From NCBI GenBank assembly GCA_017550285.1, contig JAFZPP010000011.1, forward strand, positions 1-64,000: 64,000 nucleotides of DNA. The letters are read 5' to 3'. The stretch's first letter is position 1. Each line of letters opens with the position of its first letter. This DNA comes from Oscillospiraceae bacterium. Its GTDB lineage: Bacteria > Bacillota > Clostridia > Oscillospirales > Ruminococcaceae. Shown here piece after piece: positions 31,926 through 40,947 of the stretch. Under the pieces are notes generated by a model. It was not told where the DNA came from and searched no databases. It saw only the letters and a list, made by a program, of their open reading frames with translations. The position numbers were made by a program, and so were the translations under genes.

Positions 31926-33326
31926 ATGGGCGGTATTTTCGGCGCGGTGTCCAAAACGGACATTACGGCTGACCTGTTCTTCGGAACAGATTACCACACA
32001 CATCTCGGCGCACGCAGAGGCGGCATGGCGGTCTATGCCCCTGAAACCGGCTTTCAGCGCGCCATTCATAACATCGAAAACGCACCGTTCCGGACAAAGT
32101 TCGGGGACGATATGGATGCCATGCACGGCAATATGGGCATCGGCTGCATCAGCGATACCGATCCGCAGCCGGTCATGGTGCGGTCGCATCTGGGCAGCTA
32201 TGTACTGACAACCGTCGGCAGAATCAACAATGCCGAGGACCTCGTTGAGGATATCATCTCGCGCGGCGGTCATTTCAATGAGCAGAGCGGCGGTCAGCTC
32301 AATCCGACCGAGCTTGTCGCATCCCTGATCAACCAGTGCGATACGATCGCGGAGGGCATCCGCTACGCACAGAAGCAGATCGACGGCTCCATGACGCTGC
32401 TGCTCATGACCAAGGACGGGCTCTATGCTGCGCGTGATTATCACGGCAGAACCCCGCTGATCCTCGGTCACAAGGAGGGCGCCTACTGTGCGGCGTTTGA
32501 ATCCTTCTCCTATATGAATCTCGGCTACCGCTATGTGCGCGATTTAGGTCCCGGCGAGATTGTTTTCATGACGCCGGACTCCTGCGAGACGCTCAAGGAG
32601 CCGAATAAGAAAATGAAAATCTGCGCATTTCTGTGGATTTACTACGGCTATACGACCTCGTGCTATGAGGGCGTGAACGTCGAAGTCATGCGCAATAACT
32701 GCGGCGCGCTGCTCGCAAGACGCGACAAGGGCATTGATGTCGATTATGTTGCAGGCGTGCCGGAATCCGGCAACGGTCATGCAATCGGCTATGCAAATGA
32801 GAGCGGCATCAAGTTTGCGCGTCCGTTTATCAAATACACGCCGACTTGGGTCCGCAGCTTCACCCCTGCAAAGCAGTCGATCCGCGATCTGACTGCGCAT
32901 ATGAAGCTGATTCCGGTCGAGCAGCTCATTCGCGGCAAGAAGCTGCTGTTTCTGGATGATTCCGTCGTCCGCGGCACGCAGATGCGCAATACGGTGGAAT
33001 TCCTCTATAACAACGGCGCGAAAGAGGTGCATATCCGTTCGGCTTCTCCGCCTTCGATGTTCGGATGTAAATATCTGAACTTCTCGCCGGGCAAATCCGA
33101 TATGGATCTGATCGCGCGGCAGGTCGTCCGCGATTTCGACGGAGACGACCGTTACCTCAAGGATTACTGCACCGACAATACCGAGCGGTATCATGCAATG
33201 GTCGAGCAGATTGCACGCAGACTGAATTTCACCTCGCTGAAATATCATTTGCTGGCGGATGTCAAGACGGCGGTCGGCATTGATCCCGATTCGCTCTGCA
33301 CCTACTGCTTCACCGGCGAAGAATAA
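31926..33326 (+). CDS. purF: Amidophosphoribosyltransferase (PurF) homologue without the glutaminase active site
   Basis: This 466-residue protein should make phosphoribosylamine from PRPP, the first step of purine synthesis. The phosphoribosyltransferase half is intact: LFLDDSVVRGT at about 341-351 is the PRPP loop, and AKEVHIRSASPP follows. The N-terminal Ntn glutaminase domain is altered. The protein begins MGGIFG, so the nucleophile Cys2 is Gly, and the usual RYST and NGN motifs read GCISDTD and VGR. It should therefore use free ammonia or an unknown donor. A related group with a GG start is, to my recollection, found in Bacteroides. CGGAGG precedes ATG 31926. Confidence 0.88.
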   Translation: MGGIFGAVSKTDITADLFFGTDYHTHLGARRGGMAVYAPETGFQRAIHNIENAPFRTKFGDDMDAMHGNMGIGCISDTDPQPVMVRSHLGSYVLTTVGRINNAEDLVEDIISRGGHFNEQSGGQLNPTELVASLINQCDTIAEGIRYAQKQIDGSMTLLLMTKDGLYAARDYHGRTPLILGHKEGAYCAAFESFSYMNLGYRYVRDLGPGEIVFMTPDSCETLKEPNKKMKICAFLWIYYGYTTSCYEGVNVEVMRNNCGALLARRDKGIDVDYVAGVPESGNGHAIGYANESGIKFARPFIKYTPTWVRSFTPAKQSIRDLTAHMKLIPVEQLIRGKKLLFLDDSVVRGTQMRNTVEFLYNNGAKEVHIRSASPPSMFGCKYLNFSPGKSDMDLIARQVVRDFDGDDRYLKDYCTDNTERYHAMVEQIARRLNFTSLKYHLLADVKTAVGIDPDSLCTYCFTGEE

Positions 33327-33427
33327 TACACACGGCATGTGCAGTACCGGTACCGGCTGCGGTTCGGTACGCGGATGATAAACCGTAAAATGATGCGGGT
33401 ACAGCCCGCCGATAAGGAGATTATTGA

Positions 33428-34474
33428 ATGGCAAACGAAAAAAACAGTTTTTCTGAGAGCTATGCAAAGGCAGGCGTGGATGTTACAGCCGGATACAAGG
33501 CGGTTGAGCTGATGAAAAAGCATGTCGCCAGAACCGCGACTGCCGGTGCAATCGACGGCATCGGCGGCTTCGGCGGACTGTTCCTGCCCGATATCAAGGG
33601 CATGGAGGAGCCGGTGCTGGTTTCCGGCACGGACGGCGTCGGCACGAAGCTCAAGATCGCCATGCTGATGAACAAGCATAATACAATCGGCATCGACTGC
33701 GTCGCAATGTGCGTCAATGACGTCATCTGCTGCGGTGCAAAGCCGCTCTTTTTCCTCGATTATATTGCCTGCGGCAAGAACTATCCGGAAAAGATCGCAA
33801 CGATTGTCGAGGGTGTTGCAGAGGGCTGCGTGCAGGCAGGCTGTGCGCTGATCGGCGGCGAGACTGCCGAGCATCCCGGCATGATGCCCGATGATGACTA
33901 TGATCTCGCAGGCTTCACGGTCGGTATTGCTGACCGCAAGAAGCTCCTGAAACCCGATACGCAGAAGCCCGGCGACGTCCTGATTGCGATTGCTTCGAGC
34001 GGCGTGCATTCCAACGGTTTTTCGCTTGTGCGCAAGGTGTTCACGGTCAGCGAGCAGAATCTCGCGCGCCACTTTGCAGATCTCGGCTCGACGCTCGGCG
34101 AGTGCCTGCTGACCCCGACCAGAATCTATGTCAAGCCGGTGCTTTCGCTGCTGGAGCAGGTCAATGTCAAGGCGATTTCCCATATCACGGGCGGCGGCTT
34201 TTATGAGAATATTCCGCGCAGCCTGCCGGACGGCATCTCTGCACGGATTCCGCGCAGCAATGTGCAGATTCTCCCGATCTTCGATCTGATCGCACGCACC
34301 GGCAATATTCCGGAGCGCGATATGTTCAATACCTTTAATATGGGCGTCGGCATGATCGTTTCCGTTGCGCCGGAGGATGCAGACAAGGCAGTCGCTGTTC
34401 TGAATGCAGCCGGCGAGCATGCATATGTGCTCGGCGAACTGGTTGAGAGCGATGAAGGCGTTATCATCGAATAA
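33428..34474 (+). CDS. purM: Phosphoribosylformylglycinamidine cyclo-ligase (AIR synthetase)
   Basis: This 348-residue ATP-dependent enzyme closes the imidazole ring to form [66 protein letters not shown] and the C-terminal [13 protein letters not shown] are hallmarks of PurM. AAGGAG lies 9 nt before the ATG. The length is normal. A lipoprotein gene separates it from purN, which usually follows directly. Confidence 0.98.
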   Translation: MANEKNSFSESYAKAGVDVTAGYKAVELMKKHVARTATAGAIDGIGGFGGLFLPDIKGMEEPVLVSGTDGVGTKLKIAMLMNKHNTIGIDCVAMCVNDVICCGAKPLFFLDYIACGKNYPEKIATIVEGVAEGCVQAGCALIGGETAEHPGMMPDDDYDLAGFTVGIADRKKLLKPDTQKPGDVLIAIASSGVHSNGFSLVRKVFTVSEQNLARHFADLGSTLGECLLTPTRIYVKPVLSLLEQVNVKAISHITGGGFYENIPRSLPDGISARIPRSNVQILPIFDLIARTGNIPERDMFNTFNMGVGMIVSVAPEDADKAVAVLNAAGEHAYVLGELVESDEGVIIE

Positions 34475-34513
34475 GAGAAGCAAAACGGGACAGCACGGAG
34501 GAGACATACTATT

Positions 34514-35464
34514 ATGAAAAGGAAACAGATTCGGCTTGCGGCGGTGCTGTCCTGTGCAGCACTGCTGCTGACAGGATGCCGCACCGATACCTATGCAGAT
34601 TATCCTGTTTCGCATAAGGAATATCTGGATTATTCGCTTGGTGAGGGATATCAGTTTTCAGAGCCGGAATATCATATGTATGCGGACGGCAGCCGCAGCT
34701 ATACCTGCAATATTACGTATCAGCAGCAGACGCTCGGGAAAAAGCGCAGATTCGGGCTGGAAAGTTTCAGAGCAGGAGAACATTACTATTTCGACAACGA
34801 ATATACAGAGAAGCTCGATTTTGATCACTGGCTGCTGGCTTCATTCTATCCCGAAGCGAATGCCGTGGCGATGCAGGAATTTGCCGATACCATACTGTCG
34901 AAATATTATCCCGCGAAGTACAATATACAGGCTTTTGCGGAGAATCTGGAAATGCACCCGAAAGCCAATGTCTGTTTTTCGGAGAAGACCTATTATCCGC
35001 TGCTTGAGCAGCATGTGAAAGCGGTCTCGCTGGCAGAGGATGCGGTGAAACCGGACACCGGTCTGAAACTGTGCACAGCGTCACTGAAAAGCATTGCGCA
35101 GGACAGTACCGTGATCCCGACCTTCCATTTTACGATTTCTGAGGAATCAGAAGTGCAGCCGATCTCCGGTGATCCTGCACCGTATCTGGAAGCTGTTGAA
35201 AAGATATATCAGGATTATCTGCATGAAACGGACAGCCCGCAGAATTACCGCTTTACCGTGATGCGTTCCTATAAAACGCATTCATTTTCAGAAGAATCCA
35301 GAAGAATCATCAAGGAGATTCTCTATGATAAGGCGGCGCTCACCGGCATCGGCGAATTCAGTGCTTCGGAGCGCTACGGTTTAGATGATATTCAGATTGC
35401 TGACCGGAAAATGTGTGAGGAGCTCGGCGAGATTCTTGCACAGCAGTCAAACGGAAATACATAA
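34514..35464 (+). CDS. Putative lipoprotein
   Basis: This 316-residue protein has a type II signal peptide with lipobox LLTGC (Cys22), so it should be lipid-anchored on the outer face of the membrane. The mature part is rich in Tyr, Glu and Ser, with no family that I recognise. GGAGG lies upstream of the ATG. It is inserted between purM and purN in the same orientation with short gaps, so it is probably transcribed with the purine genes, but a link to purine metabolism is not evident. Confidence 0.7.
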   Translation: MKRKQIRLAAVLSCAALLLTGCRTDTYADYPVSHKEYLDYSLGEGYQFSEPEYHMYADGSRSYTCNITYQQQTLGKKRRFGLESFRAGEHYYFDNEYTEKLDFDHWLLASFYPEANAVAMQEFADTILSKYYPAKYNIQAFAENLEMHPKANVCFSEKTYYPLLEQHVKAVSLAEDAVKPDTGLKLCTASLKSIAQDSTVIPTFHFTISEESEVQPISGDPAPYLEAVEKIYQDYLHETDSPQNYRFTVMRSYKTHSFSEESRRIIKEILYDKAALTGIGEFSASERYGLDDIQIADRKMCEELGEILAQQSNGNT

Positions 35465-35479
35465 CAACGGAGGTGCCGC

Positions 35480-36112
35480 ATGGCACAGAAAAATATCATT
35501 GTTCTGGTGTCCGGCGGCGGCACCAATTTGCAGGCGCTGATTGACGCACAGGCGCGCGGCGAGCTCGGCGGCGGAAAGATCACCTGCGTGATCAGCTCAA
35601 AGCCCGGTGTCTATGCGCTGGAGCGTGCCGAAAAAGCCGGCATTGCGACCCGCGTGATCGTGCGGAAGGATTATCCGGATACCGCCAGCTACAGCGCGGC
35701 GATGCTCGATGCATTCCGTGCGGAACAGGCTGACCTGATCGTGCAGGCGGGCTTCATGACAATCCTGGACGAGCGCATCTGCAAAGCCTATCCCAATCAG
35801 ATGATCAATGTGCATCCCGCACTGATTCCGAGCTTCTGCGGCAAGGGTTATTACGGTCTGCATGTCCATGAAGCGGCGCTGAAAAAGGGCGTCAAGGTGA
35901 CGGGCGCGACCGTGCATTTTGTCACGGAGGTCTGCGACGGCGGTCCGATTATCCTGCAAAAGGCGGTTGCCGTCGAGCAGGGCGATACGCCGGAAACGCT
36001 GCAAAAGCGCGTCATGGAGCAGGCAGAGTGGCATATTCTGCCGGAGGCAGTCAGACTGTTCTGCGAGGGAAAGCTCTCGGTGCAGGATGATATTGTCACG
36101 GTTGCGGAATGA
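35480..36112 (+). CDS. purN: Phosphoribosylglycinamide formyltransferase
   Basis: This 210-residue enzyme transfers a formyl group from 10-formyl-THF to GAR. VLVSGGGTNLQALID opens the phosphate-binding fold, and the active-site NVHPALIPSF carries the catalytic Asn and His; GATVHFVTEVCDGGPII supplies the Asp. CGGAGG lies about 8 nt before the ATG. The stop overlaps the start of the next gene (ATGA), so the alpha/beta hydrolase is translationally coupled. Confidence 0.97.
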   Translation: MAQKNIIVLVSGGGTNLQALIDAQARGELGGGKITCVISSKPGVYALERAEKAGIATRVIVRKDYPDTASYSAAMLDAFRAEQADLIVQAGFMTILDERICKAYPNQMINVHPALIPSFCGKGYYGLHVHEAALKKGVKVTGATVHFVTEVCDGGPIILQKAVAVEQGDTPETLQKRVMEQAEWHILPEAVRLFCEGKLSVQDDIVTVAE

Positions 36113-37158
36113 AAAAGAGCGTCAGAATCGCGCTCGGTCTGATCGTGTGTGCTGCCGTGCTGTTCAGCCTGATGCTGGATGCGACAGCGTGTATCATGGG
36201 CAGACAGTTCGGGCGCGGCGATTATCCGAAGGACCGCAGCTCGAAGCAGACCGCATTCGGCTGGTATCCGGCATATGAAGCAGACTATCCGCGCGAGGAG
36301 GTCGAATTCCCGTCCGGCAGGCTGATGCTGAAAGGCTGGATTTACGGCGCAGAGCATACCGACAGGCTGCTCGTTTTCGCGCACGGCATCGGTTCGGGAC
36401 ATGAGGCGTATGTCAATCAGCTCTGCTGGTTTGTCGATCAGGGCTGGTGTGTCTTCGCCTATGATGCGGCAGGCTCCGGTGACAGTCCCGGCGATTCGAC
36501 GGTCGGGCTTGTGCAGTCGGCGCTTGATCTCAACAGCGCACTCGGATTTATCGAGCAGGACGACCGGCTGAAAGATATGCCGAAGGTGCTGCTCGGGCAC
36601 AGCTGGGGCGGCTTTGCCGTCGGCGGCGTGCTGAATTTCGATCACGATATCAAAGCAGCAGCGTCACTTTCCGGCTATGCCTATCCGCTGGAAATGCTCG
36701 ATCAGGGGGCAGTCAATGTGCTCGGAAAAGGCGGCGCAGCGCTGTTCCGACCGTTTGCGCATTTATACAATCAAATCGTCTTCGGCAAGGATGCAAAGCT
36801 CAACGCCGTGGACGGCATCAACAGGACAGATATCCCGTTTCTGGCATTGCACGGCGAATCGGATGCATTCGTGCTTTACAGTCTCGGTATCATTTCGCAG
36901 CAGGATCAGATTACGAATCCGAATGCGGAATTTTATACAATCAGCGGCGATTTTGCGCATCATAACGATTATTTTCATTCCGATGCATGCAACCGGTATG
37001 TCGCTGCGCAATATCCCGATGAAGCCCGGACGCAGGAGGAGCTGCTCGGTATATTCAGCAGCGAACATGCTTCGGATGCGGACAAGGAACTGTTCCGCGC
37101 GGTCAATGAGCCGCTGCTTACACGCATAGAAGCCTTTTACGAAAAGGCACTATCATAA
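36109..37158 (+). CDS. Membrane-anchored alpha/beta hydrolase
   Basis: This 349-residue protein has an N-terminal signal anchor (about 5-27) and an alpha/beta-hydrolase fold. FAHGIGSG is the oxyanion-hole region, the nucleophile elbow is GHSWGG with Ser165, GESD supplies Asp252 and FAHHND carries His284 or His285. AYDAAGSGDSPG is also typical. The substrate is unknown; an esterase, lipase or peptidase role facing outside is possible. The start codon overlaps the purN stop. Confidence 0.8.
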   Translation: MKKSVRIALGLIVCAAVLFSLMLDATACIMGRQFGRGDYPKDRSSKQTAFGWYPAYEADYPREEVEFPSGRLMLKGWIYGAEHTDRLLVFAHGIGSGHEAYVNQLCWFVDQGWCVFAYDAAGSGDSPGDSTVGLVQSALDLNSALGFIEQDDRLKDMPKVLLGHSWGGFAVGGVLNFDHDIKAAASLSGYAYPLEMLDQGAVNVLGKGGAALFRPFAHLYNQIVFGKDAKLNAVDGINRTDIPFLALHGESDAFVLYSLGIISQQDQITNPNAEFYTISGDFAHHNDYFHSDACNRYVAAQYPDEARTQEELLGIFSSEHASDADKELFRAVNEPLLTRIEAFYEKALS

Positions 37159-37183
37159 AAATCGAACACAGGAGGAAATCATT

Positions 37184-37900
37184 ATGGCTATGATCTCACT
37201 GGCACAGGAGCTGCAATCGAACAGCTATCCCGGAAGAGGTATCATCCTCGGCCGTTCTGCGGACGGAAAGCACGCTGTTGCAGCATATTTCATCATGGGA
37301 AGAAGCGAAAACTCCCGTAACCGCATCTTCGTTCCGGACGGAGACGGACTCAAGACACAGGCATATGACGAATCCAAATGTACTGATCCTTCGCTGATTA
37401 TCTATTCTCCGGTGCGTGTGCTCGGCAATAAGACGATCGTGACAAACGGCGACCAGACCGATACGATCTATGAGGCACTCGATCATCAGTTCACCTTTGA
37501 GCAGGGACTCCGCGCACGCAAATTCGAGCCGGATGCACCGAACTATACGCCCAGAATCTCCGGCATCATCCGCTGCGAGAAGGGCAGCTTCAACTATGCA
37601 CTCTCGATTCTCAAGAGCGCAGAGGGCAATCCCGATTCCTGCCAGCGCTTCACCTATACCTATGAGAACCCGATTGCCGGTCAGGGTCATTTTATCCATA
37701 CCTATGTCGGCGACGGCAATCCGCTGCCGAGCTTTACCGGTGAGCCGAAGCTGGTCTCCATTCCGGATGACATCGAGGGCTTCACGCAGCTGCTCTGGAG
37801 CAATCTGAATCCGGACAACAAGATTTCGCTGTTTGTCCGCTATATCAATCCGGAGGATCAGAGCGCGGTCACAAAGATCGTCAACCGTTACTCCAAATAA
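37184..37900 (+). CDS. purO: IMP cyclohydrolase, archaeal PurO-like
   Basis: This 238-residue protein resembles PF07826 IMP cyclohydrolases: YPGRGIILGRSADGKHAVAAYFIMGRS, NRIFVPDGDGL and YSPVRVLG at the N-terminus, then TNGDQTDTI and YTPRISG. It should close FAICAR to IMP, the last step of the pathway. The usual bacterial enzyme for this is the N-terminal half of PurH, which is missing from the formyltransferase gene downstream, so the two together replace bifunctional PurH. GGAGG lies 8-9 nt before the ATG. Confidence 0.88.
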   Translation: MAMISLAQELQSNSYPGRGIILGRSADGKHAVAAYFIMGRSENSRNRIFVPDGDGLKTQAYDESKCTDPSLIIYSPVRVLGNKTIVTNGDQTDTIYEALDHQFTFEQGLRARKFEPDAPNYTPRISGIIRCEKGSFNYALSILKSAEGNPDSCQRFTYTYENPIAGQGHFIHTYVGDGNPLPSFTGEPKLVSIPDDIEGFTQLLWSNLNPDNKISLFVRYINPEDQSAVTKIVNRYSK

Positions 37901-37993
37901 TTCTGTCGTACTGACAGCCGGAACTACCAATCAGCCAATGTCATAAATCTGTTTTTCGTCACTGCTTTTTGTTTTCTGAAAGGAGTATGACCT

Positions 37994-38929
37994 ATGGGAT
38001 TGTTTGATAAACTGATCAAGGACGCAGTCAGCGGCGCGGTCGGGAATGCCGTCAGCGAGGCGATGAAGCAGGCGATTCAACCCAAGGCGGATGAACTTGC
38101 ACAGCAGGCTGTCAATCAGGCAGCCGGCGCGCTGAATCAGGCGCAGCAGGCATCCGCTGCAAATGCGGCGCCTGCGGAGAACCAGAATGCCGATGTACAG
38201 CCTGCCGGCGGAAATGCCGCGCAGATGCCCTCGAAAGAGGAAATGGAGGCTGCGCTCGGAACGCTCGGTTCCCTGTTCAGCGGGTTTGCGGCAAAGGCAG
38301 CCGAAAGCATGAAGCTCTGTCCGAAATGCGGCGAGCCCGCAGCGGCAGATAAGGCATTCTGTCAGAAATGCGGCGCAAAGCTGCCGGATATGACAATCGC
38401 AGAAGGGGCAAAATGTCCAAAGTGCGGCAGGCAGAATGATCCGGATACAAAATTCTGCGCCGGCTGCGGAGAAAAGCTCCCCGCTGCACTTGCCAAAGAG
38501 CAGGCAGCGGCGGAAGCGGATGCCGAAGTGCTTGCGCTCTGGAAGGAAAAACTGCCGGATTTCCCTGTCTGGAACTGCGGCGGCACAGAGCTTGCACTGG
38601 AGCAGATTCCGGATACGGATACCGAAACATGGCGTTTCAGCGTCCGTCTGGAATCGGATGCCGCAGCGCAGAATGCCGTCAGACAGTACCGTCAGCTTCT
38701 GATGCAGAACGGCTTTCAGAAGGAAGGACAGTACCCTTCGGACGAGCATCTCTACAAGCGCGTGAACGGCGTCAGTATGCACTGCGATACGGAGCATTGC
38801 TTTGAAGGCGATGCCGATTCGCCCGATTTCTATTTCAATCACAGTCAGCCATACGGCGGCTATGACTATAAAAAGCCGGAGTCCAAACCCAAGCAGTCCG
38901 GCGGTCTTCTCGGTGCGCTGTTCGGATAA
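37994..38929 (+). CDS. Double zinc-ribbon protein
   Basis: This 311-residue protein begins MGLFDKLIKDAVSGAVGNAV and has an Ala/Gln-rich helical region to about 95. Two zinc ribbons follow, CPKCG...CQKCG at about 108-127 and CPKCG...CAGCG at about 139-156, and then a C-terminal domain of about 120 residues and a Gly-rich end (GGLLGALFG). I do not recognise the C-terminal domain. It lies between purO and the AICAR formyltransferase gene; the stop TAA overlaps an ATG by one base, but that ATG is not the preferred start of the next gene. Confidence 0.65.
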   Translation: MGLFDKLIKDAVSGAVGNAVSEAMKQAIQPKADELAQQAVNQAAGALNQAQQASAANAAPAENQNADVQPAGGNAAQMPSKEEMEAALGTLGSLFSGFAAKAAESMKLCPKCGEPAAADKAFCQKCGAKLPDMTIAEGAKCPKCGRQNDPDTKFCAGCGEKLPAALAKEQAAAEADAEVLALWKEKLPDFPVWNCGGTELALEQIPDTDTETWRFSVRLESDAAAQNAVRQYRQLLMQNGFQKEGQYPSDEHLYKRVNGVSMHCDTEHCFEGDADSPDFYFNHSQPYGGYDYKKPESKPKQSGGLLGALFG

Positions 38930-38991
38930 TGCACCGCACTGAAATCAATTTTGCGCGCGGCAAAGCAGCCGCCGGAAAGGAAGTTTTTACT

Positions 38992-40176
38992 ATGGAAACC
39001 GAACGTCTTTTGAAATACGGATGCAATCCGAACCAGAAGCCTGCAAGAATCTATATGAACGACGGCAGCGCACTCCCGATCACCGTGCTTTCGGGCAATC
39101 CGGGCTATATCAATCTGCTCGATGCCTTCAACGGCTGGCAGCTTGTCCGTGAGCTCAAGGCTGCAACCGGTATGCCGGCAGCGACCTCGTTCAAGCATGT
39201 TTCTCCGGCAGGCGCTGCAATCGGCAGACCGCTTTCCGATACGCTGAAAAAGATTTATTTTGTCGATGATCTCGGCGAGCTTTCCCCGCTGGCATGCGCC
39301 TATGCAAGAGCCAGAGGCGCGGACAGAATGTCCAGCTTCGGCGACTGGATTTCGCTCTCCGATGAGTGCGATGCAATCACCGCAACGCTGATCGCACGCG
39401 AGGTCTCCGACGGCATCATTGCGCCGGGCTATTCCGAGGAGGCACTCGCAATCCTCAAGACCAAGCGCAAGGGCAATTATAATATCGTGCAGATCGACCC
39501 GAACTATGAGCCGCCGAAGGTTGAGCATAAGGAAGTATTCGGCGTGACCTTCGAGCAGGGCAGAAACGATCTCGCAATCAATGAGGAGACCATGCTCTCC
39601 AATATCGTCACCGAGAACAAGGATATCCCCGAGGACAAGAAGTTTGACCTCATCATCTCTTTGATTACGCTGAAATATACGCAGTCGAATTCCGTCTGCT
39701 ATGTCAAGGACGGTCAGGCAATCGGCATCGGCGCGGGTCAGCAGTCCAGAATCCACTGCACCAGACTCGCAGGCACCAAGGCGGATAACTGGTGGCTCCG
39801 TCAGGCACCGCAGGTTCTGAATCTGCCGTTCCGCGATGATATCAAGCGTCCCGACCGCGACAATGCAATCGACCTCTATATCGGCGAGGATTATATGGAT
39901 ATCCTTGCAGACGGCGAGTGGGAGCGCGTCTTTACCGAGAAGCCGCCGGTCTTTACGAAGGAGGAGCGTCAGGCATGGATCGCAAAGAATACCGATGTCT
40001 GCCTCGGCTCGGATGCATTCTTCCCGTTCCCGGATAATATCGACCGCGCGTATAAAAGCGGCGTCAAGTATATCGTTGAGCCGGGCGGCTCGATCCGCGA
40101 TGATATCGTCATCGAGCAGTGCAATAAGTACGGCATCGCTATGGCGTTCTGCGGCCTGAGACTGTTCCACCACTGA
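38992..40176 (+). CDS. purH: Stand-alone AICAR formyltransferase (PurH C-terminal half only)
   Basis: This 394-residue protein matches the AICARFT domain of PurH: LKYGCNPNQKPA, TSFKHVSPAGAA, PLACAYARARGADRMSSFGD and IGIGAGQQSRIHCTRLAG, with Lys and His of the KHVSPAGA motif catalytic in the family. The N-terminal MGS-like IMP cyclohydrolase domain of normal PurH (about 190 residues) is absent; purO, two genes upstream, supplies that step. The start is ATG 38992 with GGAAAGGA about 8 nt upstream; an in-frame ATG at 38929 is poorly placed. A hairpin array follows the gene. Confidence 0.92.
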   Translation: METERLLKYGCNPNQKPARIYMNDGSALPITVLSGNPGYINLLDAFNGWQLVRELKAATGMPAATSFKHVSPAGAAIGRPLSDTLKKIYFVDDLGELSPLACAYARARGADRMSSFGDWISLSDECDAITATLIAREVSDGIIAPGYSEEALAILKTKRKGNYNIVQIDPNYEPPKVEHKEVFGVTFEQGRNDLAINEETMLSNIVTENKDIPEDKKFDLIISLITLKYTQSNSVCYVKDGQAIGIGAGQQSRIHCTRLAGTKADNWWLRQAPQVLNLPFRDDIKRPDRDNAIDLYIGEDYMDILADGEWERVFTEKPPVFTKEERQAWIAKNTDVCLGSDAFFPFPDNIDRAYKSGVKYIVEPGGSIRDDIVIEQCNKYGIAMAFCGLRLFHH

Positions 40177-40183
40177 GTTTATA

Positions 40184-40365
40184 GTGGGGACGCTGTCCCC
40201 ACGGCCATGCCAAAGGGACACTGTCCCTTTGGAATCCCATTGCAAAATCCCCCTGCCCCTGAGGGGCAGGCGGATTTTGAAGCGGGAGGTCCGGAGGGAT
40301 AATATCCCTCCGGCGGGGTTTGGGGCGGAGCCCCATTATGAATCCACCGGAGGTACATTCTCCGG
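40184..40365. repeat. Array of six consecutive hairpins
   Basis: Five perfect or near-perfect triloop hairpins follow one another: 40184-40202 (loop GCT), 40210-40232 (ACT), 40243-40279 (TGA, 16 bp with one C-C mismatch), 40291-40313 (AAT) and 40322-40334 (GGA). A 6-bp hairpin at 40347-40365 follows. The gap between two genes consists almost entirely of these structures. It looks like a dispersed intergenic palindromic repeat or a processed RNA rather than one terminator. Confidence 0.8.
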
Positions 40366-40383
40366 ACGCAGGAGGACATAGCA

Positions 40384-40947
40384 ATGACCGTATACTTGAT
40401 GCGCCACGGTGAACCGACCTACCGCGACACGGCGGAGCTCGGGCTGCCGGGCATGGGTGCAGAGCTCGGGCAGCTCAAGCCGGAGGGCATACAGCAGGCG
40501 GAGGAAGCCGCAAAGGACGTCCGCATTCAGGATGTCGATCTGATCGTTGCATCGCCCTATCCGCGCGCGCTGCAAACAGCGGCGATAGTCTCGCGGCAGA
40601 TCGACCGTCCGATTGATGTTGCGGTCGGCATTTTCGAGTGGCTGCCGCGCATCGACTATTCCGCACCCTCTCATACCGAGATCAAGGAAGCGTGGAACGA
40701 ATACAAGGCAAACGGCGGCGTCCATAAGCCGGAGGACAAATATCCGCAGTGGGAGACCCATGCGCAGATGCGGAAACGTGCGCTGAAAGCAATCAGACCG
40801 TATCTGGAACGGGACGACATACAGAAGCTGCTGATCGTCTGTCACGGCGGCATCATGCGCGCACTGATGAATCAGCCCTCGCTCAAAAAGATTCACTTCT
40901 GCGAGATTCGGGAGCTGACACCGGAGATGCTGGAGGATACAGAATGA
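40384..40947 (+). CDS. Histidine phosphatase family protein
   Basis: This 187-residue protein has the phosphohistidine motif LMRHGEP at about 5-11, SPYPRALQTA with the conserved Arg at about 57-66, and a second catalytic His in VCHGGIMRAL near 158. It is a phosphatase or phosphoglycerate-mutase-like enzyme acting on small phosphorylated metabolites; the substrate is unknown. GGAGGAC lies 5-6 nt before the ATG. Its stop overlaps the next start (ATGA). Confidence 0.88.
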   Translation: MTVYLMRHGEPTYRDTAELGLPGMGAELGQLKPEGIQQAEEAAKDVRIQDVDLIVASPYPRALQTAAIVSRQIDRPIDVAVGIFEWLPRIDYSAPSHTEIKEAWNEYKANGGVHKPEDKYPQWETHAQMRKRALKAIRPYLERDDIQKLLIVCHGGIMRALMNQPSLKKIHFCEIRELTPEMLEDTE

